Source of the DNA: an uncultured Alphaproteobacteria bacterium
GTDB taxonomy: Bacteria > Pseudomonadota > Alphaproteobacteria > RF32 > CAG-239
DNA: 36,997 nucleotides
Direction of reading: 5' to 3'
Assembly: GCA_949297665.1 (NCBI GenBank)
Contig: CASFTO010000030.1
Location: forward strand, 1-36,997
Shown here in pieces: positions 1-8,226 of the stretch. Position numbers and translations under genes: made by a program. The notes beneath the pieces were generated by a model. That model saw nothing but the letters and a program-made list of their open reading frames with translations, ran no database searches and had not been told where the DNA came from. Each line of letters opens with the position of its first letter. The stretch's first letter is position 1.

Positions 1-5
1 ATAAT

Positions 6-76
6 AAAAATCCTTTGTTATTTACGTTAAAACAGTGGTCAGACTGTCGTACGTTTTATAATAACAAAGGATTTTT
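6..76. repeat. Long inverted repeat at left edge
   Basis: Positions 6-22 and 60-76 form a perfect 17-bp inverted repeat. The 37-base loop holds smaller complementary pieces (28-33 with 53-58, or 32-36 with 43-47). The right arm ends in a run of five T, so it could act as a terminator for a plus-strand gene left of the window. The long structured loop also fits a small RNA or an operator. I recognise no RNA family here. Confidence 0.55.
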
Positions 77-102
77 CCTATGCATAGCTGTAAGCTTTTC
101 GG

Positions 103-128
103 AACCACCGGCCTAGCCGGTGGTTTTC
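103..128 (+). terminator. Intrinsic terminator, plus strand
   Basis: A 10-bp GC-rich perfect stem (103-112 with 116-125) with loop CTA runs into a T run. It probably ends a plus-strand transcript that starts outside the window or in the first 100 bases. No reading frame precedes it inside the window. Confidence 0.75.
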
Positions 129-133
129 TGTGT

Positions 134-168
134 ACAAAAAAGGCAGGCTAATATAACACTAGCCTGCC
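134..168 (-). terminator. Terminator of hppA
   Basis: A 9-bp perfect stem (142-150 with 160-168) is followed on the minus strand by six T. It lies just beyond the hppA stop codon and is oriented to end that transcript. Confidence 0.8.
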
Positions 169-190
169 CTAAAATTTTACCCAAACGAGT

Positions 191-2602
191 TTATATCTTC
201 ATCTTATAGAAAGAACGATAAACAAATATCAATCCCAAGACGAGGAACAAAACGCCAAGTGTCATAGATACGCACTTCGGAGCGGCAACAGCCATTTCCA
301 CTGCCAACAAACCGAACAATGTCGTAAATTTAATAATCGGGTTTAAGGCCACGGAAGAAGTATCCTTAAACGGATCACCAACCGTATCACCAACCACCGT
401 TGCATCGTGCAAAGGCGTACCTTTTTCGCCTAAATCAACTTCTACCACTTTTTTGGCATTATCCCAAGCCCCGCCGGCATTAGCCATAAACAGCGCCTGA
501 TACAAACCAAACACGGCAATAGAAATCAAATAGCTTGCAAACAAGTTTGCGTCAAAACAAGCAAACGCAATCGTAAACGAAAAGATAACAATGAAGATGT
601 TGAACATACCTTTTTGCGCATAGAGCGTGCAGATACGAACCACTTCTTGTGAATCTTCTTGCGATGCGGCTTTTTTGCCCGAAAGTTTGATGTGCTGTTT
701 AATAAAGTCGGTTGCACGATAAGCACCGGTAGAAACCGCCTGCATAGAAGCGCCGGAGAACCAATAAATAACCGCGCCACCCAAGATAATACCAAACAAC
801 ACCATCGGGTCAAGCAAATCAAGTTTGAGGTTCAACAGCAAGATGATAGAGAAAATCATCGTTGTCGCGCCAATAACCGCCGTACCGATAAGCACAGGTT
901 TGGCTGTTGCTTTAAAGGTATTACCGGCACTGTCATTCGCCTCCAAAAGATGCTTACCTTTTTCAAAATCTGGTTTAAAACCATAATCATGTTCAATCTC
1001 TTTTTTTGCGCCACGCAAAGTTTCAATTTGCGAAAGTTCAAAAACAGATTGTGCGTTATCAGTCACCGGACCATAGCTATCAACGGCAATGGTAACCGGC
1101 CCCATTCCGAGCATACCGAACGCAACCAAACCAAAAGCAAACACCGTCGGATAAACCATAAAGTCACCCAAACCTTCGCTTGCGGTAAAGAAAGCAACTA
1201 CCATCAAGCCAACCATAACCAAGCCCTGCCAAAAAGCAGACATATTACCGGCAACAATACCGGAAATAATGTTCAAAGAAGCCCCTGCTTCACGGCTGGA
1301 TTTAACAATTTCTTGAACGTGTTGCGATTTAGAAGACGTAAAGATTTTGGTAAATTCCGGAATAAGAGCAGCCGCCAAAGTACCACAGCTAATGATAAGC
1401 GCCAAACGCCACCACAAATCGGCACTAACGGCAGAAAGCATCACATATGAAATAGCAAATGTAACTGCGATTGATGTAATGGAAGTGAGCCAAATCAAGC
1501 TTGTGAGAGGCTTTTCAAAATCAAAAATTTTCGCAGTTCCGTAACGAGCTTCTGAGAGTTTTCCGTTCATCCAATAAGAGAACAGAGAAGTCAAAATCAT
1601 CAAAATACGCATTGCAAAAATCCAAACGATTAAGCGTGCTTGGAAATCAATTCCGTTTGCCATCATCACCAAATCGCCGTTTTGCGCATACATCATACCA
1701 GCACCCAAAACAATGAAGCTGACAAGAGCCACACCGGTCACGCCATAAGTTTCAAAACCATCGGCAGTCGGCCCGACTGAATCGCCGGCGTTATCACCGG
1801 TACAGTCGGCAATTACCCCTGGGTTACGTGCGTCATCTTCACCGATTTTGAAAATAATTTTCATCAAATCGGCACCAATATCGGCAATTTTCGTAAAGAT
1901 ACCACCGCAAATTCTCAACGCGGAAGCACCCAAAGATTCGCCGATAGCAAAACCGATAAAGCAAGCCCCTGCGTTTTCTTTAGAAACGAAGAGCAAAATT
2001 GCCATCATCATAATCAATTCCACGCAGATAAGCAAAACGCCGATAGACATACCGGATTTAAGCGGCAAACTCATAACTTTATAAGCTTTTCCTTCCAAAG
2101 AAGCAAAAGCGGTGCGCGCATTGGCATAGTTATTGATGCGCATACCAAACCAAGCCACCGAATAAGAACCGAGAATACCCAAAACCGACCATCCGAGTAC
2201 CGTCAAAACCTTAGGTAACGGTGTATCGTTTAATCCGTAGAAGTAGTAGAAAATACAAACAGCGATAAACACTTCCAACAAGATAAGAAGTTTCGCTTGT
2301 TGTTTCATATAGGTTTTGCAGGTAGAATAAATCAGCTCAGAAATAGCAAGCATAGATTTATGTGCCGGCATATTTTTAATTTTATGAAATTCATACCAAC
2401 CGAAAGCCATTCCGAGTACGCAAATAATCAAGCCGAAAGCTAAAATTTGCACACCTGAGACGGACATTCCGAAAATATCAAACGCCACATCAAGTGACGG
2501 AATTTTGAGGTCAATTTCAGACGCCGCAGCGCTGCCTGCCCCCAAAGCCACCATTGGCGCAAGAGCAGCCAATAAAGCCAATAATTTTTTCATCTTAAAC
2601 AT
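191..2602 (-). CDS. hppA: Membrane-bound proton-translocating pyrophosphatase
   Basis: Membrane pyrophosphatase that hydrolyses cytoplasmic PPi and pumps H+ (possibly Na+) across the inner membrane. It is polytopic, with about 16 hydrophobic segments. The substrate-binding region reads DIGADL then EDDARNPGVIAD, GDNAGDSVG and ADGFETYG, the Asp-rich motifs that bind Mg-PPi in this family. A second Asp-rich segment near the C-terminus (VGDTVGDPFKDT) is also present. The signature GNTFKA carries Lys where K+-dependent enzymes have Ala, which points to the K+-independent class; the pumped ion cannot be decided by eye. At 803 residues it is longer than the usual 670-770. The extra part includes an N-terminal signal-like segment (MKKLLALLAALAPMVALGAG). 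The start at 2602 is chosen because AGGGGGG lies 5 bases upstream; the Met three codons in (2593) is the alternative. Monocistronic, with its own terminator. Confidence 0.95.
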   Translation of the reverse strand: MFKMKKLLALLAALAPMVALGAGSAAASEIDLKIPSLDVAFDIFGMSVSGVQILAFGLIICVLGMAFGWYEFHKIKNMPAHKSMLAISELIYSTCKTYMKQQAKLLILLEVFIAVCIFYYFYGLNDTPLPKVLTVLGWSVLGILGSYSVAWFGMRINNYANARTAFASLEGKAYKVMSLPLKSGMSIGVLLICVELIMMMAILLFVSKENAGACFIGFAIGESLGASALRICGGIFTKIADIGADLMKIIFKIGEDDARNPGVIADCTGDNAGDSVGPTADGFETYGVTGVALVSFIVLGAGMMYAQNGDLVMMANGIDFQARLIVWIFAMRILMILTSLFSYWMNGKLSEARYGTAKIFDFEKPLTSLIWLTSITSIAVTFAISYVMLSAVSADLWWRLALIISCGTLAAALIPEFTKIFTSSKSQHVQEIVKSSREAGASLNIISGIVAGNMSAFWQGLVMVGLMVVAFFTASEGLGDFMVYPTVFAFGLVAFGMLGMGPVTIAVDSYGPVTDNAQSVFELSQIETLRGAKKEIEHDYGFKPDFEKGKHLLEANDSAGNTFKATAKPVLIGTAVIGATTMIFSIILLLNLKLDLLDPMVLFGIILGGAVIYWFSGASMQAVSTGAYRATDFIKQHIKLSGKKAASQEDSQEVVRICTLYAQKGMFNIFIVIFSFTIAFACFDANLFASYLISIAVFGLYQALFMANAGGAWDNAKKVVEVDLGEKGTPLHDATVVGDTVGDPFKDTSSVALNPIIKFTTLFGLLAVEMAVAAPKCVSMTLGVLFLVLGLIFVYRSFYKMKI

Positions 2603-2614
2603 ATAATCCCCCCT

Positions 2615-2640
2615 AAAAAAGCGGATGAATCAAAAATCCG
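2615..2640 (-). promoter_or_regulatory. Terminator-like hairpin in hppA leader
   Basis: On the minus strand a short stem (CGGAT with ATCCG, 2636-2640 and 2622-2626) is followed one base later by six T. It ends about 12 bases before the hppA start codon, just upstream of the G-rich ribosome-binding site. The position suits transcription attenuation, but the stem is only about 5 bp and I recognise no riboswitch class upstream. Confidence 0.35.
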
Positions 2641-2794
2641 GCGGAAACGAAAGACCTCCCACCTTGGATAGATTAAGTCTAGTCCCTAATTCTAAACAAG
2701 GAGTTAAAACATTCCCGATTATTTTTAATTTTTTCTTTTAAAAAGAAAGAGTTATAAATCAACCACTAAGGTAAAAGGTTTTAAACACAACCCA

Positions 2795-2829
2795 CAAAAA
2801 AACGGACATTCTGTAATAGAACATCCGTT
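2795..2829 (-). terminator. Terminator of frameshifted paralog
   Basis: A stem of about 12 bp (arms 2801-2812 and 2818-2829) is followed on the minus strand by seven T, just past the original stop codon at 2845. It is nearly identical to the terminator at 3773-3809, so the terminator was duplicated together with the gene. Confidence 0.8.
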
Positions 2830-2844
2830 AATAAAGAGTTTCGT

Positions 2845-3691
2845 TTAAGCACTTTTCTGAGCTATCTTCAAATAAACATCCGTATACCATTTATAAAGTT
2901 CCGGATTGTTCAGAGCTTCATCAACAATATACTCAAGAGCTCCACAAGAATAAAAACGATGGGTCCGAAGATACTCCGTCATCATAGAGAAATCATTAAG
3001 TTCCACACATCGTTGAATAAAACTTATTTCCCTACCGCAAATTCCGGAGTACTTATGGAAATTTATTCATAAACCACAAAAGCATATCAGGTCTTAGTTT
3101 TTGCACCAACTGGAAACCAAAACAGTTTTTATTCCAATCCTCTTTATACTCAATAATCTCCCCAATTTCTTCTTCACGATCTGTAATACACTGCTTCAGA
3201 AATTCAGTACTCAACAATGAATTTTCCAATAAACAGAGAAATTCTTCACGAGCCACAACAGTTTTCAACTGCAAACATTTTTGAACATCATCTTTCTGAG
3301 CATAACGCAACAACAAGCAACTCTCCTCAAAAGAGCATTTTTTATTATCGCGAACAAGTAAGATAGCTTTTTGCAATTTTATTTGTTCTTCTTCAGAAAG
3401 AGTAGCGATACGTTCATGATAAGTTAGCGGCAGTGCAGCATTAATTCTCGCCGCCACACTTGATTGAGCAGAAGTTTTAGCAGAACAATCAGCACGACAT
3501 TCAGTTTCTTTAGCATGCTCTTGAACTTCATGAAGTTCCGTCTGGATAAAAGGCTTTTTAATGACGGCAACGGCGTTCATCTTGCCATTAACAATTTTTT
3601 TGCCGTACGAGCCGTCTTCAAACAGATAGAAAGGATAGCCGAGCTTTTCGCCAATAGCGTTTAACTCGTTCAACAAAGTAATTTTTCCCAT
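2845..3691 (-). pseudogene. Frameshifted paralog of the 3826-4641 gene, unknown function
   Basis: The first frame runs from ATG 3691 (MGKITLLNEL) to a TAA at 3053, giving 212 residues that end WFMNKFP. Downstream, 2845-3055 in another frame encodes about 70 residues containing FIQRCVELND, and ending YLKIAQKSA and a stop. That tail aligns with the end of the neighbouring paralog (LLKRCLDLGR; stop after YLPKTTRNA). Skipping one C in the CC at about 3055-3056 rejoins the frames, so the lesion is a one-base insertion or a sequencing error. Both paralogs share the N-terminal pattern IGEKLGYP[FI]YLF[ER]DG. The rest looks alpha-helical and resembles degenerate ankyrin-like repeats; there is no signal peptide. 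Function unknown. If real, the break gives a protein lacking the last quarter. Confidence 0.8.
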
Positions 3692-3733
3692 ACACAATAT
3701 TTTTTAAGTTCATAATAATCGTTATCTGACAAA

Positions 3734-3761
3734 ACCATATCACACCGATTATTTTTGTCAA
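3734..3761 (-). promoter_or_regulatory. Promoter of frameshifted paralog
   Basis: Consensus -35 TTGACA (3756-3761), 16-bp spacer, -10 TATGGT (3734-3739), about 43 bases before the ATG. The layout matches the promoter of the upstream paralog. Confidence 0.6.
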
Positions 3762-3772
3762 CTATTTTTTCC

Positions 3773-3809
3773 ACCAAAAAAACGGACGTTCCACAATAGA
3801 ACATCCGTT
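3773..3809 (-). terminator. Terminator of intact paralog
   Basis: Stem of about 11 bp (arms 3781-3791 and 3799-3809, one G-U pair) followed on the minus strand by seven T. It is a near copy of the terminator at 2795-2829. Confidence 0.8.
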
Positions 3810-3825
3810 AAATAAAGAGCAATTT

Positions 3826-4641
3826 TTAAGCATTTCTGGTTGTTTTTGGCAAATATTCATTCGCATACCAAGCCGCAACCTTAGGATTTTTCACAGACGC
3901 AGCTTGCATTAATCCAAACACATCGCCACCGCACAAGCCATAGAATCCATTTAAGAGTTTTAATTCTGTCAAATAGATATTAACCAAATCAACACGTCCC
4001 AAATCCAGACATCTTTTCAACAAAGCATGCTCTGTTTCCGCAAACACATCTGTTCCGAAAAACTCCTTCAAAAAGGTCTGAATAAACCAGCCAAGCAATT
4101 CAATTTTTAAGCTTGCCACAATTTTAGAAGCATTAAAAATAAAATAAGTTTTTCCATCCGCAAACGGAGTTTGTACATGTTTTGCATGCCAAAGCAACCA
4201 ATCTTTAACCACCTTATCACGAAGATTAGGATTTCGCAAGAAGCAAGCAATTTCAATAGCGGCCAAATACGGATATTCTCTAACATATTTCTGAACATCA
4301 GCATTTTTCCCCTCTGTAAGGAACACTCTTGCCAAGCGAGAATCATCCAATTTACAACCATTTAAGACCTGCAACAACGCCTTTTGAAAATTCCACGCAT
4401 CATCGCACTCTTCCGAGAAAGACGAAACCGCCAACACTTCGAACTGCGTTTGAGGAAAATCGCTTGCAACCGTAAAGATTTGCAATTTACCGGAGCGAGG
4501 AAGTTTTCGCACCACAGCAATTGCCGTTTGATTTTCACACTCCATAGACTTCGCGCAATAACCATCTCTAAACAGATAAATCGGATAACCGAGCTTTTCA
4601 CCGATAAGCTCCAAATCGCTCCACACACTAATTTTTTCCAT
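3826..4641 (-). CDS. Unknown protein, intact member of a tandem paralog pair
   Basis: A 271-residue soluble protein of unknown function. The start at 4641 (MEKISVWSDL) is preferred because it aligns with the ATG of the neighbouring paralog; an upstream in-frame GTG (4662) is possible. No clear Shine-Dalgarno precedes either. The N-terminal 50 residues contain IGEKLGYPIYLFRDG, shared with the paralog. The remainder is predicted helical with Leu/Ala-rich pairs of helices (for example ADVQKYVREYPYLAAIEIACF, roughly residues 120-140), reminiscent of ankyrin-like stacks but without the consensus. No signal peptide or membrane segment. Its own promoter and terminator make it a single-gene unit. The duplication covers promoter, gene and terminator. 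Confidence 0.75.
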   Translation of the reverse strand: MEKISVWSDLELIGEKLGYPIYLFRDGYCAKSMECENQTAIAVVRKLPRSGKLQIFTVASDFPQTQFEVLAVSSFSEECDDAWNFQKALLQVLNGCKLDDSRLARVFLTEGKNADVQKYVREYPYLAAIEIACFLRNPNLRDKVVKDWLLWHAKHVQTPFADGKTYFIFNASKIVASLKIELLGWFIQTFLKEFFGTDVFAETEHALLKRCLDLGRVDLVNIYLTELKLLNGFYGLCGGDVFGLMQAASVKNPKVAAWYANEYLPKTTRNA

Positions 4642-4683
4642 AAAAAATACATTTAAGTTCACAATAATTTCATTTTGTCAAAG

Positions 4684-4711
4684 AAGATAGCAACAATATT
4701 CAAACTGTCAA
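4684..4711 (-). promoter_or_regulatory. Promoter of intact paralog
   Basis: -35 TTGACA (4706-4711), 16-bp spacer, -10 TATCTT (4684-4689). The leader then shares the string GAACTTAAA with the leader of the downstream paralog. Confidence 0.6.
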
Positions 4712-4812
4712 CTCATTTTTAGATTTTTAATTAAATTTCGCATACTGTGAGTAGTTTTATTGCACCACAACCAAACCACCGCCAACAACTTAAGAAAATC
4801 GAAAAAAAGGAA

Positions 4813-5283
4813 CTACCATTCACGCAATTTACGACTGATTTCGCGTTCTTTAATACTCTCGCGTTTATCGTAAAGTTTTTTACCTTTACCGAGCCCGACT
4901 TCAAGTTTCGCCCGACCTCTATCATCAAAGAAAAGCCGCTTAGCAATCAGAGAGTAACCTTTCTTAGTCATCGCCCCGATAATACGATTGATTTCGCTGC
5001 GAGTAAGTAACAATTTTTTCTTACGATTAGGCTCTTGTTTTTCATAACCTTTATTGGCGTATTCTTCGATTTTCAAATTTTCGATAAACAACTCTCCGTT
5101 ATCATAAGAACCGTAAGTATCGGTAAGTGAGGCTTTCCCCAAGCGTAAAGATTTGACTTCTGTTCCTCGCAATTCAAGTCCGGCGATAAAAGTTTCCTCA
5201 ATAGCATAATCAAACGTAGCGCGGCGATTAACTGCGACCTGCCCCGTTGCGATAAAATCAGATTTTTTCACCTTTTTAGCCAT
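4813..5283 (-). CDS. smpB: SsrA-binding protein SmpB
   Basis: SmpB binds tmRNA and delivers it to stalled ribosomes for trans-translation. The 156-residue sequence has the family's features in order: N-terminal NRRATFDYAIEETF, the core GLELRGTEVKSLRLGKASL, the basic loop NRKKKLLLTRSEI, then GKGKKLYDKRESIKERE near the C-terminus, which contacts the decoding centre. Start ATG 5283 has GAGG six bases upstream. The tail after the KRE motif is short but within the family's range. It has its own strong promoter, lies directly downstream of lon on the same strand, and has no obvious strong terminator. The tmRNA gene itself is not in the window. Confidence 0.96.
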   Translation of the reverse strand: MAKKVKKSDFIATGQVAVNRRATFDYAIEETFIAGLELRGTEVKSLRLGKASLTDTYGSYDNGELFIENLKIEEYANKGYEKQEPNRKKKLLLTRSEINRIIGAMTKKGYSLIAKRLFFDDRGRAKLEVGLGKGKKLYDKRESIKEREISRKLREW

Positions 5284-5292
5284 GATAAACCT

Positions 5293-5309
5293 CTATTAAA
5301 ACGGAATAG
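5293..5309 (-). promoter_or_regulatory. Small hairpin abutting the smpB ribosome-binding site
   Basis: A 5-bp stem (CTATT with AATAG) directly precedes the AGG of the ribosome-binding site. The predicted transcription start falls near or inside the stem, so it may not form in the mRNA. Confidence 0.25.
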
Positions 5310-5310
5310 G

Positions 5311-5339
5311 AATATAACTTGAAAACAATTCGCTGTCAA
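5311..5339 (-). promoter_or_regulatory. Promoter of smpB
   Basis: -35 TTGACA (5334-5339), 17-bp spacer, -10 TATATT (5311-5316): a near-consensus housekeeping promoter with a predicted leader of about 20 bases. Confidence 0.75.
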
Positions 5340-5411
5340 GTCCAAATACATCTCCCCTATTCGCCTCAAACCAACGATTAACGCATTTGAGCCCCCACTT
5401 CTCCACTTAAG

Positions 5412-5450
5412 CCACAAAAAGAAAGCCGAGATAACCATCCCGACTTTCTT
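5412..5450 (-). terminator. Terminator of lon
   Basis: A 13-bp stem containing two G-U pairs (5419-5431 with 5438-5450) runs into a minus-strand T run just beyond the lon stop. It separates lon from smpB. Confidence 0.75.
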
Positions 5451-5477
5451 CAATCAAGCATTCTCTCATCAAAAGAA

Positions 5478-7952
5478 CTAATGCACCATACTTTCCTGCG
5501 GCAACGGGGTAACTGGACGTTCCAAAGCCACTTTAAGCACATCGTTAACATTTTCCGCCAACACGATATTAAGTTCTTTTCTGACAATTTCGGGAAGTTC
5601 CGCCAAATCCTTTTCATTTTCCTTTGGAATAATCACGGTTTTGATACCGCCGCGCAAAGCCGAAAGTAATTTTTCTTTCAACCCTCCAATAGGAAGAACA
5701 CGACCTTGCAGTGTAATTTCACCGGTCATCGCCACATCGCTTTTAACCGGAATTTTTGTAAACACGGAAACAAGTGTTGTATACATGGTAATACCGGCCG
5801 AAGGTCCGTCTTTAGGAGTAGCGCCTTCGGGGACATGAACATGGACATCGGTCTTTTCGAAGACTTCCGGATTAATACCCAAAGCCTGCGCATGAGAACG
5901 CACTACGGAATAAGCAGTATCGATAGATTCTTTCATCACATCACCGAGTTTACCGGTTTGTTTAACCACCCCTTTCCCCGGCATATCGACCGCTTCGATA
6001 AAGAGGATATCGCCGCCGACTTCCGTCCACGCCAAACCGGTAGTAACGCCCACCATATTTTTTTCTTCACGCACACCGAAATGAAACTTTTTAATCCCCA
6101 AATATTTACTAAGATTATCTTCATTAACGATAATATGGTCATCAGATTTTTTCTTAGATTTTTTAGTTCCGCTATTTTTCTCACTATCCAATAAAAGTTC
6201 CTTAGCCGATTTACGAGCGATAGTCGCCAACTCACGTTCCAAATTACGCACGCCGGATTCGGAAGTATAATAACGAATAACATCACGAATAGCCTCATCG
6301 GTAATAAAGAGCTCTGTCGGTTTAATAGCATTTTCTTTAAAAACCTTCGGAATAAGGTGACGTTTAGCGATTTCGATTTTTTCCTGTTCTGTATAGCCGT
6401 CAAGACGAATAATTTCCATACGATCGAGCAACGGCCGCGGCATATCAAGCGAGTTAGCGGTTGTCACAAACATCACCTTAGACAGGTCATAATCCAAATC
6501 AAGATAATGGTCATTAAAAGTAGCGTTCTGTTCGGGATCTAAGACTTCGAGCAAAGCCGAGCTCGGGTCGCCTCGCCAATCGGAACCGAGTTTATCAATT
6601 TCATCCAAAAGGAACAACGGATTAGACACGCCTGCTTTTTTAATATTTTGAATAATTTTCCCGGGCATTGCCCCGATATAAGTACGCCGGTGCCCGCGAA
6701 TTTCAGCTTCATCGCGCATACCGCCCAAAGAAGCGCGAACGAATTTACGCCCCGTTGCGCGAGCGATAGAACGTCCGAGAGATGTTTTACCGACACCCGG
6801 CGCCCCGACCAAACAAAGGATTGGACTTTTTAAATCTTTAGAACGCGCCTGTACGGCTAAATATTCAATAATACGCTCTTTAACTTTCTGCAAACCAAAA
6901 TGGTCTTCATCTAAAATTTCGATAGCCTTAGTCAAATTATGGCTGATAGGAGAATATTTACCCCAAGGCAAATCAACCAACCAATCCAGATAGTTACGAA
7001 TAATTGTGGATTCCGCGCTCATTGGACCGGCTGCTTTTAATTTTTTAAGTTCCTGATTAGCTTTTGTACGCGCCTCGGCAGACATTTTGGATTCGGCAAT
7101 TTTCTTAGTATATTGCTGAATTTCGTCTTCTTCTTCATTTTCAACGCCGGTCAATTCTTTTTGAATAGCCTTAAGCTGTTCGTTCAAATAATAATCGCGT
7201 TGATTTTTCTCCATCTGCGTTTTAACTCGGTCTTTAATTTTATTTTCGGCGGCAATTCTGGCGCCTTCTGCATTAAGGATTTCAAGAATTTTCATCAACA
7301 TGGCGCGTTCGTTTTTGCACTCGAGCAATTCCTGTTTATCCGCGGTACGAATATCCAAATTTCCGATAATAGTAGCAATCAATTTACCCAAATTTTCATG
7401 TTGATTAACAATCATCAAACTTTCTTTCGGCATTTTGGAATAATCGATAGTTTGCTGTTTAAATTTCTCACTAACCACGGCGGCCAATGCTTTAAGTTCA
7501 ATAGGATCACCGTCATCCTCTTCCAGCTTATACGGTGTCACAAACGCGGTATAATATTCGCCAAACACATTTAATTTTTTAACTTTAATACGAGCAATAC
7601 CTTCCACCGCCAAATTAAGCGTACCATCCGGCATGGTAATAAAGCGTTTAATCCGCGCCAAAGTACCGATATGATATAAATCGTCTTCTTTAGGATTTTC
7701 GGTAGCGGATTGTTTCTGTGTCAACAAAGCGAGCGGAGTACCGAATTGATAAGCAGCCTTAGCAGCTTTAAGCGACATGGAGCGTCCCACAAACAGAGAA
7801 GCGGAATTATCAGGAAACACAACAATATCGCGCAGTGACAACACCGGATACTCCATATTTTCCAAAATTATTTCATCATCCAACGGTGGAAGAGCATCTT
7901 TAGCATCTAAAAATTTTTCATTATTTAAGTCTTTATCATCAACGCGGCTCAT
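5478..7952 (-). CDS. lon: ATP-dependent protease Lon
   Basis: Cytoplasmic AAA+ serine protease that degrades misfolded and regulatory proteins. At 824 residues it has the usual bacterial LonA length and order. First comes the N-terminal substrate-binding domain (YPVLSLRDIVVFP), then a long coiled region. The AAA+ module follows, with Walker A GAPGVGKTS near residue 380, Walker B FLLDEIDK and the GMRDEAEIRGHRRTY segment. The C-terminal protease domain has catalytic Ser718 in PKDGPSAG and Lys about residue 761 in IGGLKEKLL. The start at 7952 (MSRVDDKD) is chosen because AAGGA lies 7 bases upstream; in-frame starts further up to 7982 lack such a site. A Lys/Ser-rich insert (KNSGTKKSKKKSDD) lies between the AAA+ and protease parts. 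Confidence 0.97.
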   Translation of the reverse strand: MSRVDDKDLNNEKFLDAKDALPPLDDEIILENMEYPVLSLRDIVVFPDNSASLFVGRSMSLKAAKAAYQFGTPLALLTQKQSATENPKEDDLYHIGTLARIKRFITMPDGTLNLAVEGIARIKVKKLNVFGEYYTAFVTPYKLEEDDGDPIELKALAAVVSEKFKQQTIDYSKMPKESLMIVNQHENLGKLIATIIGNLDIRTADKQELLECKNERAMLMKILEILNAEGARIAAENKIKDRVKTQMEKNQRDYYLNEQLKAIQKELTGVENEEEDEIQQYTKKIAESKMSAEARTKANQELKKLKAAGPMSAESTIIRNYLDWLVDLPWGKYSPISHNLTKAIEILDEDHFGLQKVKERIIEYLAVQARSKDLKSPILCLVGAPGVGKTSLGRSIARATGRKFVRASLGGMRDEAEIRGHRRTYIGAMPGKIIQNIKKAGVSNPLFLLDEIDKLGSDWRGDPSSALLEVLDPEQNATFNDHYLDLDYDLSKVMFVTTANSLDMPRPLLDRMEIIRLDGYTEQEKIEIAKRHLIPKVFKENAIKPTELFITDEAIRDVIRYYTSESGVRNLERELATIARKSAKELLLDSEKNSGTKKSKKKSDDHIIVNEDNLSKYLGIKKFHFGVREEKNMVGVTTGLAWTEVGGDILFIEAVDMPGKGVVKQTGKLGDVMKESIDTAYSVVRSHAQALGINPEVFEKTDVHVHVPEGATPKDGPSAGITMYTTLVSVFTKIPVKSDVAMTGEITLQGRVLPIGGLKEKLLSALRGGIKTVIIPKENEKDLAELPEIVRKELNIVLAENVNDVLKVALERPVTPLPQESMVH

Positions 7953-8069
7953 TACAACATCCTTATACATTAACATACACAATCAAACGCCCGACATCGG
8001 GTAAAACAGAAACCATTCCCCCTCAAAACATTCGAGAAAAAAACCGATGACACACAACCGGACCACTAC

Positions 8070-8098
8070 TATATAGTGTCGTCACCGTTCTTCTGCAA
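8070..8098 (-). promoter_or_regulatory. Possible lon promoter
   Basis: TTGCAG (8093-8098), 17-bp spacer, TATATA (8070-8075), about 118 bases before the lon ATG. The -35 is weak, though the same TTGCAG hexamer occurs at the promoter of the 15304 gene. No clear heat-shock promoter was seen. Confidence 0.35.
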
Positions 8099-8226
8099 TA
8101 CCTGAATATTAATTTTGCAAAATCGGCACAAAGTTCGCAAGCATCGCCTCGTTTAATCCACAATAAAAAAAGCGTCTTCCGTTCATCATCTCGATAAAGA
8201 AGCATACCTCCCCCCAAAAATGAGAA

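Noticed and set aside
659..1450. 263-codon plus-strand ORF
   Set aside because: Lies wholly antisense to hppA, with a Arg/Asn/His-rich product typical of a shadow frame.
2641..2760. Riboswitch upstream of hppA
   Set aside because: Only a short hairpin is visible; no conserved core of a known riboswitch class could be matched.
8023..8217. 64-codon minus-strand ORF between uvrB and lon
   Set aside because: The GGAGGT touches the candidate ATG with no spacing, the frame contains a seven-T run of a possible uvrB terminator, and the product has no recognisable features.
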